Under the pieces are notes generated by a model. The model had not been told where the DNA came from. It saw only the letters and a list, made by a program, of their open reading frames with translations, and did not search any database. DNA of 64,000 bases from Alviniconcha marisindica (Eukaryota; Mollusca; Gastropoda; Provannidae): positions 514,501-578,500 of the forward strand of contig JABMCL010002720.1 in NCBI GenBank assembly GCA_018857735.1. The letters run 5' to 3'. Shown here piece after piece: positions 23,971 to 35,514 of this stretch (its first letter is position 1; each line of letters starts with the position of its first letter). The translations under genes and the position numbers were made by a program.

Positions 23971-24060
23971 TGGTTGAGTGTTGCTTTACGTCCACTGAAA
24001 CCGTAGGATTATTAGGGACGGGAGCCCAGGACGGCCTCCTCGACTTTCACACAGCTCCTG
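23971..24060 (-). mobile_element. Short retroposon family C, copy 3
   Basis: Spans GGTTGAGTGTTGCTTTACG to CACACAGCTCCTG on the + strand, nearly base for base like copy 1. It interrupts the end of the 67-bp minisatellite at 23545-23945; array-like sequence resumes after it (CTCGACTGTCTTTATACA). No clear target-site duplication was found. Confidence 0.65.
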
Positions 24061-24354
24061 TTCTCGACTGTCTTTATACAGACGATAGTTCTCCTGCACA
24101 GGGTATAGTTATACTGTCCAAGCTCCGGTGCCTGAAAGTGATAGACTTGTCAGCTCAATATTGGATTGTTCTGTGCCTGTGTGAAACGCATGTTTTCCGC
24201 GCTGCATGTGTTATATTTTGCAAACGATGCGAGACGCGCTTTATTGTGCAGGCAGCGACCATAGGTGAAACATTCCCAGGTAGACAGACACGTCAGTATT
24301 GTGGCTTTCAGACGTGTGCTTGAAGCGTAGTGAAGCAATCCAGCGGCAAGCTAG
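24061..24354. other. Non-coding, array remnant then unique sequence
   Basis: Begins with a partial 67-bp unit. No gene recognised. Confidence 0.4.
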
Positions 24355-24500
24355 TAATGCCAGAAAGAAGGATGGTCCAGCTTTTGCGTACAAGTAACAA
24401 GGATGGCCCTGCTCTAGGTGTAAGTTAAGTGATTTTCCAGCTCTGGGGTAAAAGTAACAACAGTTGTCCAGCTCTTAGTAAAAGTAGCAACAAGGCTTCC
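24355..24500. repeat. Imperfect ~40-bp tandem repeat, 3-4 copies
   Basis: (T)GGTCCAGCTTTTGCGTACAA GTAACAA recurs as CCAGCTCTGGGGTAAAAGTA ACAA and CCAGCTCTTAGTAAAAGTAG CAA. Confidence 0.65.
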
Positions 24501-26704
24501 GCTCCTGTGTCATTGCATACGTATTAACCATCAGGACACTGACCGTGTAGATTTGGACGCTCGCACAAGGCAGGGTCGTTGAAGTTTGAAACACAGTTGC
24601 CGTTTTAGGGAAGAGAACGGGGGGATGAGGGTCGGAGGTTCATTCTAATCTGTCCAAAGTACCAGCAGTTTTTGAGGTCCAATGTTTTTCAAGGAGTTGT
24701 CATCGAGAGATGTTGGGCGGTTTTGCACAGACCTGTCTCTGCTTGTCTCGTGGCCGGCATTGCAAACACCTGACTTCTGCGAGAACGCGACTACACGGCA
24801 GGAGAGTGATACAACATGTACCAGTAGCGAGGTAGGTGAAGAAACGGCCGACTGAAGAAATGGAAAGTGAAGTGGAAGATCGCTTTTGTCACCTAATTCA
24901 TCAAGGCACATGAAGTTTTGCACAAGGCGGTCCTTGGTGTTCTTTGTCTTCTCATGGCTGCTCTTACTGCAATCCCTTTCGCCCTTTTGCGGCTCCGGCA
25001 GATTGTGATGTCACAGGGGGTAGGGGCAAAGCAGTTTTGTCACCCGCTGCTGACAAGCAGCTTAGTTCCCTCTTCTCTCCTACCTGGTGGTGGTCTGAGC
25101 ATTTGGCCACAAGCTGGCGGTCGATTCTCCCTGCCAACAATAGTGTACACATCCCTGATGAAATCACACGTAAAAACCATAGCACCCCCCTCCCCCCTTT
25201 CTTTTCTGGTCCTGTCGCGAATCTAAATCAGGGATTTCAGTGTTTTCAAAATAATAAGCACCGATTTTGAATTAATTTGGCGAATCGGCTGTTGAACGTC
25301 ACACATGGTTGGCGTTCTCTTGGTTGCTGTAACAGTGTGTGCGTAACCGTGTGCAGGCGTCGTCGCCTCCTCTCTTTTGGTTTGTGCCTGGAATAGAGGC
25401 TGGGGCTGTCACTGTCAGTATTCCCCGTAACAAAAGACCGGCCGTGCTGTTTGGTGATCGATGGGGTTTGTGATGTTGTCCACAAGTCGGGTATCCAAGC
25501 TTTTTGTCGCTCGGGAGTTACTCTCTGGGCCGTGTCCGGACTTCAGAGGGTGGGCATTGTATGATTGCAGAACCAGAGCTTTGTACCCGGTCCCGTTAGG
25601 CAATCGATGGTGCTCGCCCGTAGTCTGTAGGAAGCGGGTGATGCTAGTACCCTGTACCTGTCACAAAGCACAGGTACTGTGTAGTACCTGTCTCACGTCT
25701 CGGGTACAAGGTATTCCGCGGTCTCTGTTCTCAGTTTGTTCTTCCAAGAGTGACAGACATGTTATTTGTAGAGACGATTGACAGTTTTGAAGACAACAGT
25801 TGATTGTTCCCCTCAATACCAGTGACTTTAACAAACTGCAGATCATAACGTTGTGGTTTTCTCACTTTTGGGTTTCACGAGTTCGACCTTTTCAGCGATG
25901 CTCGGGCGATTGGATTGTCATTAGTAAGGTCCGCGCAGCCAGTAGAATGGGGGCCTTAACAGGGTTTCTCGCACAATCGTAACAGTGACAGGATCATTTG
26001 CTCTTTCGTGGACGGTTACAGCGTACGCTGGCGGTCAGTTTGATCAGTACCAACTGTCTTTGCAGTAGCATCGTGTTCCCCGTCGTTGTTAGTGCATTTA
26101 TTGTACGTTCGTAGAGCTGCATCCGCCCCCCTAGGTACCGCGGCCACAGAAATGAATGTCCCTCTGCTGAGAGTCCGGAATCATCAAAGGGCAGGTTCTC
26201 GCTTTCTATGCCTGCAGCAGGCCGCTTTGTAGTTTTGCATGCTTCCCACGCTGCTAGCAACGGTATCCTTCAAAATAATCTGCATTCCAAACAATAAAAG
26301 GTTCAAAGAACGCTGTTTATTAGGACAAAACACAACATGCGAATTGTATGGGTAATTCCCTTTATCAAGCTACAAAACGCTAGCAGTCATTCTTGTGTCA
26401 GATTTTATTTTTTTCTTACTTTTTCTTTCTTTCCCCCAACGTAAAGTGATTTGTGACGTGAGCAGTGAAGCAGTCTTCTGTGGTTCGCTAATTTACCTTA
26501 AATATTTAAGAATCATTGTGTTACTGTAGAAGTCGGGTATCCACTTGAGTGGAGCCAGTCTACTCAGTACCATTTTCTGGGCTGCTAACGGTTCATGTTA
26601 TAAACAACGTAATGGAGAATATATTACAGCTGAGTACTGTAATCAAAGCGTTTTTTGCTAAGGGGTGTAACTGCAGTGTGTGTCGTGCTGTGGCCCCAGG
26701 GCGG
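24501..26704. other. Unique non-coding sequence
   Basis: No gene or element recognised. A 32-codon frame from 24910 resembles a signal peptide (see findings) but stops without a donor. Confidence 0.4.
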
Positions 26705-26820
26705 TTTCTCCAGCAACGGCATGTTTCTCCAGTGTTTTTCAACGATTAGCAACGGCATGTTTCTCCATTGTTTTTTAGCGATTAGCAACGGCATGTTTCT
26801 CCAGCGATTGCAACGGCATG
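26705..26820. repeat. Imperfect ~40-bp repeat, three copies
   Basis: AGCAACGGCATGTTTCTCCA recurs with a T-rich spacer and (T)TAGCGATT. Confidence 0.8.
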
Positions 26821-26884
26821 TGAGGTGAAGCTCACACAGGTATGAACGCAAGGTCAGGAGGTCATCGGGCTCCTCTCCGCCTGA

Positions 26885-27856
26885 CACAGTGACAGCAGAC
26901 TCCTTCCATCTATCTCTCTGTCGTCGCCTCTAATCTCTGTCTTCTGTCGTCACCGCCAGTCTCTCTGTCTTCTGCCGTCACCACCCATCTCTCTGTCTTC
27001 TGTCGTCGCCTCTAATCTCTGTCTTCTGTCGTCACCGCCAGTCTCTCTGTCTTCTGCCGTCACCACCCATCTCTCTGATGTCGTCACCACCAGTCTCTGT
27101 CTTCTGTCGTCACCACCAATCTCTCTGTCTACTGTTATTACCGCCAGTCTCTGTCTTCTGTCGTCACCACCCATCTCTCTGTCTTCTGTCGTCACCACCA
27201 ATCTCTCTGTCTACTGTTATTACCGCCAGTCTCTGTCTTCTGTCGTCACCACCCATCTCTCTGTCTTCTGTCGTCACCACCAATCTCTCTGTCTACTGTT
27301 GTCACCGCCAGTCTCTGTCTTCTGTCGTCACCGCCAGTCTCTCTGTCTTCTGTCGTCACCACCAGCATCTCTGTCTTCTGTCGTCACCGCCAGCATCTCT
27401 GTCTTCTGTCGTCACCGCCAGCATCTCTGTCTTCTGTCGTCACCGTCAGCATCTCTGTCTTCTGTCGTCACCACCAGCATCTCTGTCTTCTGTCTTCACC
27501 GCCAGTCTCTCTGTCTTCTGTCGTCACCGCCAGCATCTCTGTCTTCTGTCGTCACCGCCAATCTCTCTGTCTTCTGTCGTCACCACCCATCTCTCTGTCT
27601 ACTGTTATTACCGCCAGTCTCTGTCTTCTGTCGTCACCACCCATCTCTCTGTCTTCTGTCGTCACCACCAATCTCTCTGTCTACTGTTGTCACCGCCAGC
27701 ATCTCTGACTTCTGTCGTCACCGCCAGTCTCTCTGTCTTCTGTCGTCACCACCAGCATCTCTGTCTTCTGTCGTCACCGCCAGTCTCTCTGTCTTCTGTC
27801 GTCACCGCCAGTCTCTCTGTCTTCTGTCGTCACCGCCAATCTCTCTGTCACGTCCA
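26885..27856. repeat. ~28-bp minisatellite, more than 30 copies
   Basis: Unit CTCTCTGTCTTCTGTCGTCA then CCGCCAGT; 26-30 bp variants carry CCACCCAT, CCACCAAT or CCAGCAT. Absence of stops gives a 262-codon frame at 27078-27866 made only of repeats (FCRHHQ-like), in a different frame from another at 27299-27880. Not a gene. Confidence 0.95.
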
Positions 27857-27865
27857 GCCTCTCTA

Positions 27866-27956
27866 GCAGTAAGTAAGTAAACATGGCGCTTAACGTCCAC
27901 AGAAACTACCAGGCTAATTAGGGAGGGGGGGAGGGGGTATGGAGGTGGGGGAAGGG
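27866..27956 (-). mobile_element. SINE family B 3' fragment inserted in a minisatellite, with TSD
   Basis: Reads (AAGT)n AAACATGGCGCTTAACGTCC then a long G-rich tract. GCCTCTCTA occurs at 27857-27865 and 27957-27965, bracketing a 91-bp insert. Minisatellite sequence continues on both sides. Confidence 0.7.
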
Positions 27957-27965
27957 GCCTCTCTA

Positions 27966-28232
27966 TCGTCACATCCAGTCTCCCAGTCGTCTCTCGACAC
28001 CACCTGTTGCCTTCTCCAGTCTATGTCGTCTGTCGTCACGTCCAGTCTCTCTGTCGTTACCACCAGTCGCTATCGTCTGTGGTATTCTCTCATCTCTCTG
28101 TCGTCTGTCGTCACGTCCGATATCTCTGTCGTCACCACCAGTCTCTATCGTCTGTGGTGTTCTCTCATCTCTCTGTCGTCTGTCTTCAGTGCCAATCTCT
28201 CTATCGGCGCCTCCAATCTTTCTATTAGCCAA
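27966..28232. repeat. Diverged continuation of the ~28-bp minisatellite
   Basis: TCTCTCTGTCGTCTGTCGTC ACGTCC variants continue after the SINE B insertion, with TATCGTCTGTGGTGTTCTCT as a new subrepeat. Confidence 0.85.
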
Positions 28233-29321
28233 CAGTGGGTAGGGTGAATGAATAAATCATCATCCTCCACACAACGCGGAAGAAAGCCTCTTGTTTGTTA
28301 CGCGTGCTTCATCAGGCTTCAAAGGAAGGGATGGCCACGGTTGGTTCAGTCGTGCATAGCTGAGTGCCTTATTTGGAAGTAAGGACGACTCCGGAGCCAC
28401 AGCCGTGTGCATTGTTTGTGCTGGCGATGGTGTCAGCGATAAGTTCACCATGACGTCGTGTGTGTTTTTAAAAAGTAGGGGGGGGGGAGATAATAATTAG
28501 GGGGGGGGGGGGGGGGGGAAGGAGAGAGAGAGCGTTGCTGTAGAGAACAGGAGAAACCTATAAATGTCTGTTTATTTCGTGTCCTGTTTATAGCCATCAA
28601 CAATGCCTTATTGGCTTACGGCGGGGGTGGGGGGGGGGTTGGGTTTCGCTGCCATTGATCGACCGTGTTGGAAAGAGAGGCGATAATGGGCATGCCCACG
28701 TGTCTTAATAGGGTAATGGAATGATACTGGCTGCGCTAGGTTCACGCTGATGGAGCGACGATTGGAAACCTAAAACAGGAGTGGGGGGAGGTGTTATTCA
28801 ACACGCGAAGCTTTTTGCCTGTTCTTTGGTTTGAGCTTTCAGCTATTTTTCGTTCATTAATTGTTTTCTGATGATAGTTTCACCCTGCCCCAACTAATCA
28901 ATCAATCGATCAAGCATGCGTTTTGTGCTAACAGTCGGCGCTCACTGTGTTTGTGGTGGATGCAGCAGCCAGCGACGCAGAATTGCAACTGGTAACTTGA
29001 CGTTCATTTCAAGGCCAGTCAACCGTGTAGGACAACTGAGGTCAAACCCCCACATCAGGGTGTCAGGCGCAGTTGAAAAGATGCAGGTGGGGGTGCTGGG
29101 GGGAGGGGTGGGGATAAAACAGTTATGTCTAAAAAACTAACAAGTCTGCTGCGTCCTGCTTAAAGATAAGAACTTCATGAAAACTTGATTGCAATTTATT
29201 AACAACCTACATAACTACATCATCGTAACAGTTATGATCTTGAGTACCGCATTACCTGACTGAGAAGGACTGGAAAAAGTGAAGTTGAGTAAACTCAGAA
29301 GAGGAAATTTCCGCGGACACA

Positions 29322-29323
<2 letters not shown>
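28233..29323. other. Non-coding; poly-G tracts
   Basis: An 18-nt G-run begins at 28501, with another G-rich tract near 28628. No gene recognised. Confidence 0.4.

Positions 29324-29402
<79 letters not shown>
29324..29402. repeat. (GT)n microsatellite ending in (GTAT)n
   Basis: About 33 GT units with one interruption, then (GTAT)3. Confidence 0.93.
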
Positions 29403-29868
29403 CGCATCCAAACTGTTTCGACTGAGGAATTGTTCGCATAGTTGGTGTGAATAACGAGGCCCTTTGTTTGCTGTGTTATCTGCCAAGATGGACTTAATTT
29501 CTGCGTACGCGGTGCCCACATCGGGACTCAAGCTTACCAGTACTGCCGTGCCGTGTTTCCGAAACTTTTAACATGTTAGTGAGGGCTTGGTGGCGGAATG
29601 ATTGCGTTGGTCAATAGCACCAACAACAGCATTGTCTGGCGATGGGAGGAGGGGAAGTCCATTACTGTTAGGTTCATAACCACCGAGAAAGGATTAACTT
29701 TTCTGGTGCAACATCTGCTTTGCCAGCTTTGATAAACATGAAGGGCTGAGTGTTTGGGGCTGGCTGTGAAGCAGCAAACAAAAGCAAAATTCAATAGTAA
29801 CACAGTTATGTACTCGAGCGGCAGTAGTAATCAATAATACAATTTGAGTCGAGTCAGTTGTCGACAGC

Positions 29869-29874
29869 TGTGTG

Positions 29875-29944
<70 letters not shown>
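29869..29944. repeat. (GT)n microsatellite
   Basis: About 38 units with one TT interruption. Confidence 0.93.
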
Positions 29945-29945
<1 letters not shown>

Positions 29946-30298
29946 CTGATGCATGCGTGTCTGTTGACCGAACCCGAGTCAAAACACCTTCCGCTCTGTC
30001 TCCCCGATGTATTCCGACCCGACAGGCCCAGCAACTGTGAATGTTTAATTCATAGCCCTCAGAGTACAGTTGCAAACACCTCCAGTCTCCGCAGCCTACC
30101 GACTGTGCCGTCCAAGCCTCCCTTCGTAACGATAATATTCCACAGTCCTGCCCCCAGGGACGCTGGACGCGTGACTGCGTTCTGCCTGCCACTGTTCATT
30201 TTGCGCTCACCAATTGCGCCAAGCAAAATTTCATTACACAAAATGTAAACTACAAGGCACCACACCTACTGTGTGTTTTTCACATGGTTCTTAAACAG

Positions 30299-30299
<1 letters not shown>

Positions 30300-30375
<76 letters not shown>

Positions 30376-30384
30376 TACTTCGGA

Positions 30385-30457
<73 letters not shown>

Positions 30458-30500
30458 CACTCACTCACTCACTTCGAAAATTCTCTCTCTCTCTCTCTCT
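30300..30500. repeat. Three (CT)n blocks with related spacers
   Basis: Blocks of about 36, 32 and 9 CT units are separated by CACTTACTTCGGAAAAAAC and CACTCACTCACTTCGAAAAT. The similar spacers suggest the whole unit (block plus spacer) was duplicated. Confidence 0.93.
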
Positions 30501-31751
30501 TGGAAAATTCCCCCGCCACCTACAAAGCGAAAATTCGCTCTTTTGATTTGCAATCGTTTCCTTACCTTGGCCTGATCCATGAATAGAAAGTCGGTCGAGT
30601 AACATCCCCACAGAACTGAGACTATCACTATGTATGATGTATAGGTGTGTGTAATAATAGATGTAGTTCGCACGAGTGCTCATATGTGTATGCATGTGTG
30701 CATAATCAGTAACTACAGTTCACCAGATGCATTATTTGTACGCCATGAAATTACAGCCTAAGAGACAGGGCCTAACATATTATGTATGTACATTACGTAT
30801 ACATATATAGGTTTGGGTATGTGTGTATATATCTCCAGGGTTGTTAGCATATATATAGCATGCAAGATAGTTGTCGTTTTTAACACATCTGTGGCAGAAT
30901 TTGTGCACATTTACATGTGTCCTAGAGATTGTGGATTGTTCAGATGGTGGACTAAAGTCTATGTAACCCCCCACCCTCTCTCTCTTCCCCCTCTGTGAGT
31001 ATTGTTTGTTTCTACTGTCTGTGGGTTCTCACTTCTGTGTACAGTGACGACGCTATACGTTATGTAACTCATCCAGCAAAGAAGTGAAAGTATTGTAAAG
31101 GATGGATGCACTTGAAAAAAATAAACAAAAAACAACTCCATATTACCCCCCCTCCCCCAACCCCAAAAAAGAAAGAAAGAAAAGACAACAACAAAAAGAC
31201 ATGGTAAACGTTCAACAATAAACACCTCATGGTAAACATATAACAAACACCTGGACGGTAAGTGCAGCTCGGACACTTAAGACCGGAATTGGACGGTTCG
31301 CGCTGACCTGCCTTCTTTGAGCTCAGTAAGCGAACAGATCTATACGTAGTGAACGTAAAGTAATGACGGCTATCTTGGTACCATTAGCAGTGATTACTGG
31401 TGGCGTGACTATCACATTATCTGTAATTTGTCAATCACTTGCGATATTCTAACGACACTGGTAGTGGTGGTGGAGGCAGCAATAACGATGGTGAAGAAAC
31501 TGATAATAGATCCCTTTCGTTCTTGGTCGCACAAAGTTGTGTGTGATGTTAACTGCGGTGGCGACGGTGACGCAGTGCTTGTCCTTGGTAACTCTGCTGA
31601 CCTCTACCAGCCAATTCCCCGCATTTTATCAAGCTGAAAGTTAAAGGCAGTCTGCAACTGTCATCCGTTTGTGCAACAGTGTTTCCAGTAACGGACCCAG
31701 TGTTCCAGCCAAACAAGGGGTAGGAATCACTGCAAATTTGCGTACAATTAA
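30501..31751. other. Non-coding, nothing recognised
   Basis: Unique sequence with a few TA-rich stretches near 30785-30860. A minus-strand AAGGTAAGG donor-like site at 30560 has no supporting exon. Confidence 0.4.
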
Positions 31752-31760
31752 GTGAGGTTT

Positions 31761-31847
31761 GGTTGGGTGTTGCTTTACGTCCACAGAAACCGTAAACTTT
31801 TTAGGGACGGGAGCCCAGGACGGCCAGCTACTGAGCTCTGAGTCAGG
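31761..31847 (-). mobile_element. Short retroposon family C, copy 4 (internal deletion) with TSD
   Basis: GGTTGGGTGTTGCTTTACG ... GGGACGGGAGCCCAGGACGG matches the family, but the CCTCGACTTTCACA stretch is missing. GTGAGGTTT flanks it at 31752-31760 and 31848-31856. It is the first member of the nest running to 32573. Confidence 0.6.
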
Positions 31848-31856
31848 GTGAGGTTT

Positions 31857-31973
31857 GTTATGATGTGGGGCTTAATGTCCTCGGATGTCGGGCTTCGGTT
31901 CGGTTGTGTTGCTTAATGTCCTCGGATGTCGGTTGACATATTAGGGACAAGCTGAGACTAATGCCGAAGCATG
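31857..31973 (-). mobile_element. Diverged SINE-tail fragments within the nest
   Basis: Contains two copies of GCTTAATGTCCTCGGATGTC and one ATATTAGGGAC. These look like a diverged relative of the B/C tail block (GCTTAACGTCCACAGAAACC ... TTATTAGGGAC). Boundaries are uncertain. Confidence 0.4.
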
Positions 31974-32063
31974 GTTCAGTATAGCTTTACGTCCACGGAA
32001 ACCAGAAGGCTCGTTAGGACGGACAGCCCAGGACGGCCACCTCGACTCTCACACAGCTCCTGA
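31974..32063 (-). mobile_element. Short retroposon family C, copy 5
   Basis: Reads TAGCTTTACGTCCACGGAAA ... CCCAGGACGGCCACCTCGAC ... CACACAGCTCCTGA on the + strand, ending at the same boundary as copies 1 to 3. The (CCAA)n tail is not preserved. Confidence 0.55.
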
Positions 32064-32101
32064 ACTATGCAATGTCGGGCTGACATGAGTGAGTGAGGTT
32101 T

Positions 32102-32237
32102 AAGTAAGTAAACATGGTGCTTAACGTCCACAGAAACCATGAGGCTTATTAGGGACGGGGAGAAGGGGGGGGGGGGGGGGGGGAGAGATTTTATACCTAT
32201 CGCTACACTGTCACCACCAGAATGACTTCTGCATTAA
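32102..32237 (-). mobile_element. SINE family B, 3' part with poly-G expansion
   Basis: Starts AAGTAAGTAAACATGGTGCT, followed by the CGTCCACAGAAACC block, a G-run of about 19 nt, and the ACCTATCGCTACACTGTCACC segment. It lacks the tRNA-like head. GTGAGGTTT lies on both sides (32093-32101 and 32238-32246). It may be a tandem duplicate of the next copy or a separate insertion at the same site. Confidence 0.65.
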
Positions 32238-32246
32238 GTGAGGTTT

Positions 32247-32564
32247 AAGTAAGTAAACATGGTGCTTAAAGTCCACATAAACCACAAGGCTTATTAGGGA
32301 CGGGGAGAAGGGGGTATGGAGGTGGGGGGGAGAGGGAGATTATATATACCTATCGCTACACTGTCACCACCAGAATGACCTCTGCATTAAGGTGGGCAGC
32401 GATGAGAGCCGTTTTAATGTTTCATTAATTGTGAGGGACAAAGTCACAAGACCGTGTCCACAAACCACAACTTTTGAAGAGAAAGGAGAGCCGAAGCGGT
32501 ATCGAACCGAGGTCCTTCCGCTTACCAGCCTACCGCCTTACCGCTAGGCCAAACCGGCTCTCAG
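32247..32564 (-). mobile_element. SINE family B, full-length tRNA-derived copy with TSD
   Basis: On the minus strand the head begins GAGCCGGTTTGGCCTAGCGG with an A box (TGGCCTAGCGGTAAGGCG) and a B box (GGTTCGATACC). The body contains a purine-rich stretch, the CTTATTAAGCC-like shared tail block and GACTTTAAGCACCATG, and ends in (TTAC)n. GTGAGGTTT flanks it at 32238-32246 and 32565-32573. This is the reference copy for family B in the window. Confidence 0.8.
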
Positions 32565-32573
32565 GTGAGGTTT

Positions 32574-33850
32574 CCAAGTTGTGTTTCTTTTATGGGCCCA
32601 TGATCAGAGGCACTGTGGCGTGAGTCTGTAAGTACGGTCAATCGGTCAGTGCGACTGGTCAAAAAGGCAACAAAGGATCGAGCAACCGTGGACACTAAAA
32701 CCGTCAAAAACGTTCCATCAGTGTTCTTCCACTGACCAGACAGATAATTGGCTTTTAGCGCCCAGTCAACCGTGATTGTATTGTATCCTCGGTGTTCTTT
32801 GGCTGACCATATATATAGATAACTGGATTTCGGCGCCCAGTGAACGGTGACGATTAACAGGCTGCATTGTTGCATTCTTCCACTGACCAGATTGTATCAG
32901 AAAATTTCATCAGCGTTCTATCGCTCACTAGATCGTATCGAAATGCTTCATTGGTGTACCACGAAGAGTTTTCATGGAAATTGAGGTTGTCTGGCTTGAG
33001 GGAGCTTTCACATTGCAGCAGCATTCCCACGCACTACCGGGCGCGACAGCTGTGACAAAAAGCAGATTGCGAGGAGCGGGCTGGCGCCGCTCCCTTGATC
33101 ACGTCTGGTTCCTGTGCGTTGTGTCACGCCCCTGTGCGTGTGTGTGTCACTTGTGCTGGGCCGCCTCGCCCCCTTGAGTGGCTTTCTGTGTAATAATTAA
33201 CCACTGCACCCCTCCCTACCCCCACCGACCCCGCTCCTCCGTCTCCCCACCCCACACGCACCACCGGCCACAAACCCAACCGCAGGGACAGGGTATAAGC
33301 TCTTTGATCAGTGCCAGAGTGCAGCCCCCCCCCAGCCAACGTTATGGTCCCCGTAGGGCTCTTTATACGTGCACTGATCATAGTGTCTATCTGAAAGAAT
33401 TTTACAAGCCCTCCAGGATGCATCCACCCCACCCCCGTCCCCCTTTTTGGGTGACTTCATGGTGTGGTGATGAGGCAGAAGGGGCTTGATTTTTGCGTCT
33501 CTTCCATGGGTCAGCTGGTCTCTGCGGGGGCCACAAAGAGAAGTTTGACTGGTAAAGAAAGGTGTATTCTGAAACCACATTAGTTAATAATATGTAGCTC
33601 GGTTAGATAAACTGTATACAGACTCGCGTTGAAATTTATTTTTATTTTTTATAACTTTATGCTGTGAACACGCGAAGTTTTGTGTGGAAGTTGTTATGCG
33701 CCATATATAAATTTCCATTCATTCATTCGTAATTTCAACCGAACTTACATCCATTGTCATAATGTCATAAGTCCCTTCCGCTTGTTAATCGTATCTCCCG
33801 TTCTTACAGCCATCGCCCCTCTTACGTCGAATAGTCTCTCTCTCACTAAC
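32574..33850. other. Non-coding; one weak internal duplication
   Basis: TGGCTTTTAGCGCCCAGTCA ACCGTGA (about 32750) is echoed by TGGATTTCGGCGCCCAGTGA ACGGTGA (about 32824), with CTTCCACTGACCAGA nearby, indicating a diverged tandem repeat of about 80-120 bp. No gene recognised. Confidence 0.45.

Positions 33851-35086
<1,236 letters not shown>

Positions 35087-35117
<31 letters not shown>
35087..35117. repeat. Poly-G run, 31 nt
   Basis: Follows a short (GT)n; the GT tract running into poly-G recurs at 47915-47953. Confidence 0.9.
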
Positions 35118-35120
<3 letters not shown>

Positions 35121-35124
35121 GAAA

Positions 35125-35290
35125 CCAGAGAAGGGCAGTGTCTATGGTTTGAGGTTTGAGTCATCATTCAGTGACAGCAGTGTTTGGGTTTTATTCATCG
35201 TTCAGTGGCAGCAAAATTTGGGTTTTTATTCATCAACCAATGACAACAGTCTTTGGTGTTTTAATCATCATTCAAGGACAGCTGTCTGCG
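35125..35290. repeat. Imperfect ~40-bp repeat, four copies
   Basis: TCATCATTCAGTGACAGCAG TGTTTGGGTTTTAT recurs with divergence. Confidence 0.75.
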
Positions 35291-35429
35291 TAGTAGGGCA
35301 AAAAACACGGCAGGGAGTGTACTTTTCCCAACAAGAAAACACTCCCCATTTTTTTTAACGTAGTCTTTTTTTGTTCCATACGTGTTGTGTCCGGAGCTGT
35401 GGTCCATGTCCAGCTTTTTAATTTTTAAT

Positions 35430-35490
35430 GTGTGATTTGTCCTGAGGTGACCCTACGCGGTTGACGGAACGTTAAATTCCAGGCACAAAC
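35430..35490 (-). mobile_element. Possible SINE/LINE tail fragment
   Basis: CTGAGGTGACCCTACGCGGT then TGACGGAACGTTAAATTCC resembles CTGCGGTGACCCTGCACACT then TGACAGGACGTAAAG at 14511-14543. Both look like retroposon tails of the GACGTTAAA type. Boundaries unknown. Confidence 0.3.
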
Positions 35491-35514
35491 TGATTCGAAG
35501 ACAGCAATACAAGT

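Noticed and set aside
27078..27866. 262-codon protein-coding gene
   Set aside because: It is entirely the 28-bp minisatellite read through; equal-quality frames exist in another phase.
30273..30586. Ser-Leu repeat proteins
   Set aside because: Read-through of (CT)n microsatellites.
30461..30673. Minus-strand exon ending AAG|GTAAGG at 30560
   Set aside because: Good donor word, but no pyrimidine-rich acceptor and no recognisable peptide.
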